Shown piece after piece: positions 5,639-7,453 of a stretch of 7,453 nt of DNA. The DNA lies in contig CANGVB010000168.1 in NCBI GenBank assembly GCA_947456995.1, positions 1-7,453 on the forward strand, written 5' to 3'. Each line of letters begins with the position of its first letter. The first letter of the stretch is position 1. The DNA comes from Bryobacteraceae bacterium. Its GTDB lineage: Bacteria; Acidobacteriota; Terriglobia; Bryobacterales; Bryobacteraceae. The translations under genes were made by a program, and so were the position numbers. The notes under the pieces are model-generated. The model was not told where the DNA came from and ran no database searches. It was given only the letters and a program-made list of their open reading frames with translations.

Positions 5639-7453
5639 GTGTCGCCAATCGTTTTACTACTCGCGATAGCCCAGTCGCCGGCCTCCACCTGCGACCCACA
5701 TCCCCTCACTCAACAAGCTGATTTTCCGATGGACGTGCGCTACTCCAGAGCCGCCCACAATGCCAAGGTTCAGCAAATTCTGGCGAAGATTCCCAAGACC
5801 ACTTACAACGAAGCACTCAGTCTCTACGGCAAACAGACTCCGGCTGCCCGCGACTTACTCAACAAAATCCTCAAAGAGAATCCGGCCCACGGTCAGGCAC
5901 TGCTTCTGCGCGCCCGCATTGCCTCAAGCCAAAGTTTTCGAGATGTCGAGCAAGCCAAGTCTGATGTTGCGCAGTTCCACAAAGCCTGCCCGAATAGCTA
6001 CGTCACCGTTTTTGAACTTGCAGCGATTCCCGATTCAAAATGGCTGCTGCAGGAGGCCGCGATTCTGCGTGCACAACTCAAGGATCGAACAGGACAACGC
6101 GAAGCCCTCGCCTACCCTGTGCTTTGGCGCTGGGAGCGCAATGCCCTTCGCAGCGATCAGCAGGAAGAAACACGCAAGCTCTGGGCGCAGGACATCGAGT
6201 TTCTTCGTAACGATAAGTTCCCTCGAACTGCCACCTGGCTGAGTGCCATCCGCAATATGGAGTTTCAACTGGACCGGAGCTTCGATTGGCTAGCTGCAGA
6301 TTTTGCCCGCTTCCACCCACACTCACTTCCGTCCTTCTATCCTGAACTCCAGGCAATACAAGACTTGGGCCCCACAGATGAAGCCTTTAGCCGCTTCGCT
6401 CAATTGGCCAAGCGCTATCCCGCGTCCACCGCTGTGCCTGCCTATTGGGAAGAGCTTGCCAGGAAGAAACCAGAGCAACTCCCCGAGGCTTATCTCGCCA
6501 TGAAATCGGCGATGGATCTTGACCCTGACTCTTTCCGGTCTTCACCTCCAAATCAGATCAACATGGCAGAAGATCTGGTTCGCCGAAAGCTCCGCCTGGA
6601 CCTTGTCCCGTCCTTCATTTTTGCCGGCCTCGAATCCATTCAGCGCGAAACACAAGCCGATCAATTCACAGACCTCTATCCGAATTCAGAGAAAGCGCGC
6701 AAAGAACGTTACGACTTTTGGTATCTCTTTGCCTACCTGCCTTTGATCGAAGCCTACGCGCAACTCAACAAACCGAATGAGGCGCTGGATGTACTTTCGC
6801 AAGCGCAAACGATCCTCACCCGCTCTCGTCCCCCGGCCAGCGCGTCGCTCGAAGACCGCAATACCCACCTGCGGATGGAAGCGAATTTCTGGCGTGTCAA
6901 AGGCATTCTCGCAGCGGCCCGTGGCAAAAACTTCGACGCCCTCATCGCTTACCGGAATTCACTGGCCAGCTTCCCTCCTCGCTCGAGCCGCCCGGATCAG
7001 CGCGATGAGGTGATGGCTGGCGCCCGTTCGATAGCCAAACAATTGGGCGCCACAGAAGAAGCCTGGACAGATTGGGAAGCGAGGCAACCTCTTGATACAT
7101 TCCGAGCCGGCGTCGGCGGCGATAATGCCTGGAAGACTCTGGCGGCAAAGCAACCCGATCTCAAGATCAAAGACATGCAAGGCCGAGAATACACCCCAGC
7201 GCAACTGGCAAGCAGGCGTACTTTCGTCAACCTGTGGGCCACGTGGTGCGGGCCTTGCCGCGCGGAGCTTCCCTATCTTGAGAAGTTAAGTAACCAGTTG
7301 AAAGACCGCGAAGACATCGCCGTCATCGCTCTCAACGTAGACGAAGAGCAGCAGCTTGTTGAGCCATTTCTGAAGCGCTTCAACTTCACCTTTGGCAACA
7401 ATCTGGCCCAACCTTACGCCTACGCGATGCTCCCGGTAATGGCGATCCCCGCC
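5639..7453 (+). CDS. Exported helical-repeat (TPR-like) protein with C-terminal thioredoxin/TlpA domain, 3'-truncated by the window
   Basis: The frame is open from GTG 5639 to the window end, giving 605 visible residues; perhaps 30-50 more are expected. An in-frame TAA at 5627 makes this GTG the first possible start. It adds a hydrophobic leader (MSPIVLLLAIAQSPAST), an unusually short signal peptide without a basic n-region. The alternative ATG 5729 would remove it. Residues 57-95 and about 365-447 look like TPR-type helix pairs, and the long middle is also helical. From about residue 505 a thioredoxin fold begins, with FVNLWATWCGPC (redox cysteines 537 and 540), RAELPYLEKL, VIALNVDEE and the cis-Pro loop MAIPA (Pro604) at the very end. 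TlpA-type proteins pass electrons to reduce periplasmic disulphides, for example in cytochrome c assembly; the substrate here is unknown. The helical part may dock partner proteins. No clear Shine-Dalgarno sequence is visible. Confidence 0.82.
   Translation, partial: MSPIVLLLAIAQSPASTCDPHPLTQQADFPMDVRYSRAAHNAKVQQILAKIPKTTYNEALSLYGKQTPAARDLLNKILKENPAHGQALLLRARIASSQSFRDVEQAKSDVAQFHKACPNSYVTVFELAAIPDSKWLLQEAAILRAQLKDRTGQREALAYPVLWRWERNALRSDQQEETRKLWAQDIEFLRNDKFPRTATWLSAIRNMEFQLDRSFDWLAADFARFHPHSLPSFYPELQAIQDLGPTDEAFSRFAQLAKRYPASTAVPAYWEELARKKPEQLPEAYLAMKSAMDLDPDSFRSSPPNQINMAEDLVRRKLRLDLVPSFIFAGLESIQRETQADQFTDLYPNSEKARKERYDFWYLFAYLPLIEAYAQLNKPNEALDVLSQAQTILTRSRPPASASLEDRNTHLRMEANFWRVKGILAAARGKNFDALIAYRNSLASFPPRSSRPDQRDEVMAGARSIAKQLGATEEAWTDWEARQPLDTFRAGVGGDNAWKTLAAKQPDLKIKDMQGREYTPAQLASRRTFVNLWATWCGPCRAELPYLEKLSNQLKDREDIAVIALNVDEEQQLVEPFLKRFNFTFGNNLAQPYAYAMLPVMAIPA

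Noticed and set aside
5760..6242. Plus-strand open frame of 160 codons inside the TPR-TlpA gene
   Set aside because: It is an out-of-frame, basic, low-information translation within a continuous coding frame that ends in an intact thioredoxin domain.

Overview
The window reads as chromosomal DNA of a free-living, Gram-negative-type bacterium. The best guess is an acidobacterium of the Solibacter/Bryobacter kind. That rests on a tandem pair of secreted proteins whose family I recall as common in Acidobacteria, a TPR-thioredoxin (TlpA-like) exported protein, an S41B-type peptidase, a membrane-anchored GH113-like glycosidase and moderately high GC. The taxonomic call is inference from protein style only; no marker gene is present.

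Layout. (1) Bases 2-718 (+): the 3' end of a helicase-nuclease gene, carrying a RecB/AddB/Cas4-type PD-(D/E)XK nuclease domain with a four-cysteine Fe-S signature. (2) Bases 705-1985 (-): a membrane-anchored TIM-barrel glycoside hydrolase resembling GH113. It runs tail-to-tail into gene 1 with a 14-base overlap. (3) Bases 2005-2814 and 2818-3621 (+): two roughly 70% identical secreted proteins of unknown function, separated by three bases. (4) Bases 5509-4313 and 4303-3659 (-): a two-gene operon of an exported S41 serine peptidase and a cyclase/kynurenine-formamidase-fold protein with a substituted metal-binding motif. (5) Bases 5639-7453 (+): a large exported helical-repeat protein ending in a thioredoxin/TlpA domain, cut by the window edge.

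The genes do not form one obvious pathway. Four of the six appear to act in or beyond the inner membrane (glycosidase, the two paralogues, S41 peptidase) and the TlpA-like protein makes a fifth, so the shared theme is the cell envelope or periplasm. No RNA gene, insertion sequence, CRISPR array, phage gene or recognisable defence cassette was seen. Coding density is very high. The only intergenic spaces are 19 bases (1986-2004), 3 bases (2815-2817), 37 bases (3622-3658), 9 bases (4304-4312) and 126-129 bases (5510-5638). The last is the one spacer large enough to hold conventional divergent promoters.

I found no convincing new multi-gene system. The best leads are the tandem paralogues, the cyclase with Asn/Tyr in place of two metal-ligand histidines, and the TPR-TlpA protein.
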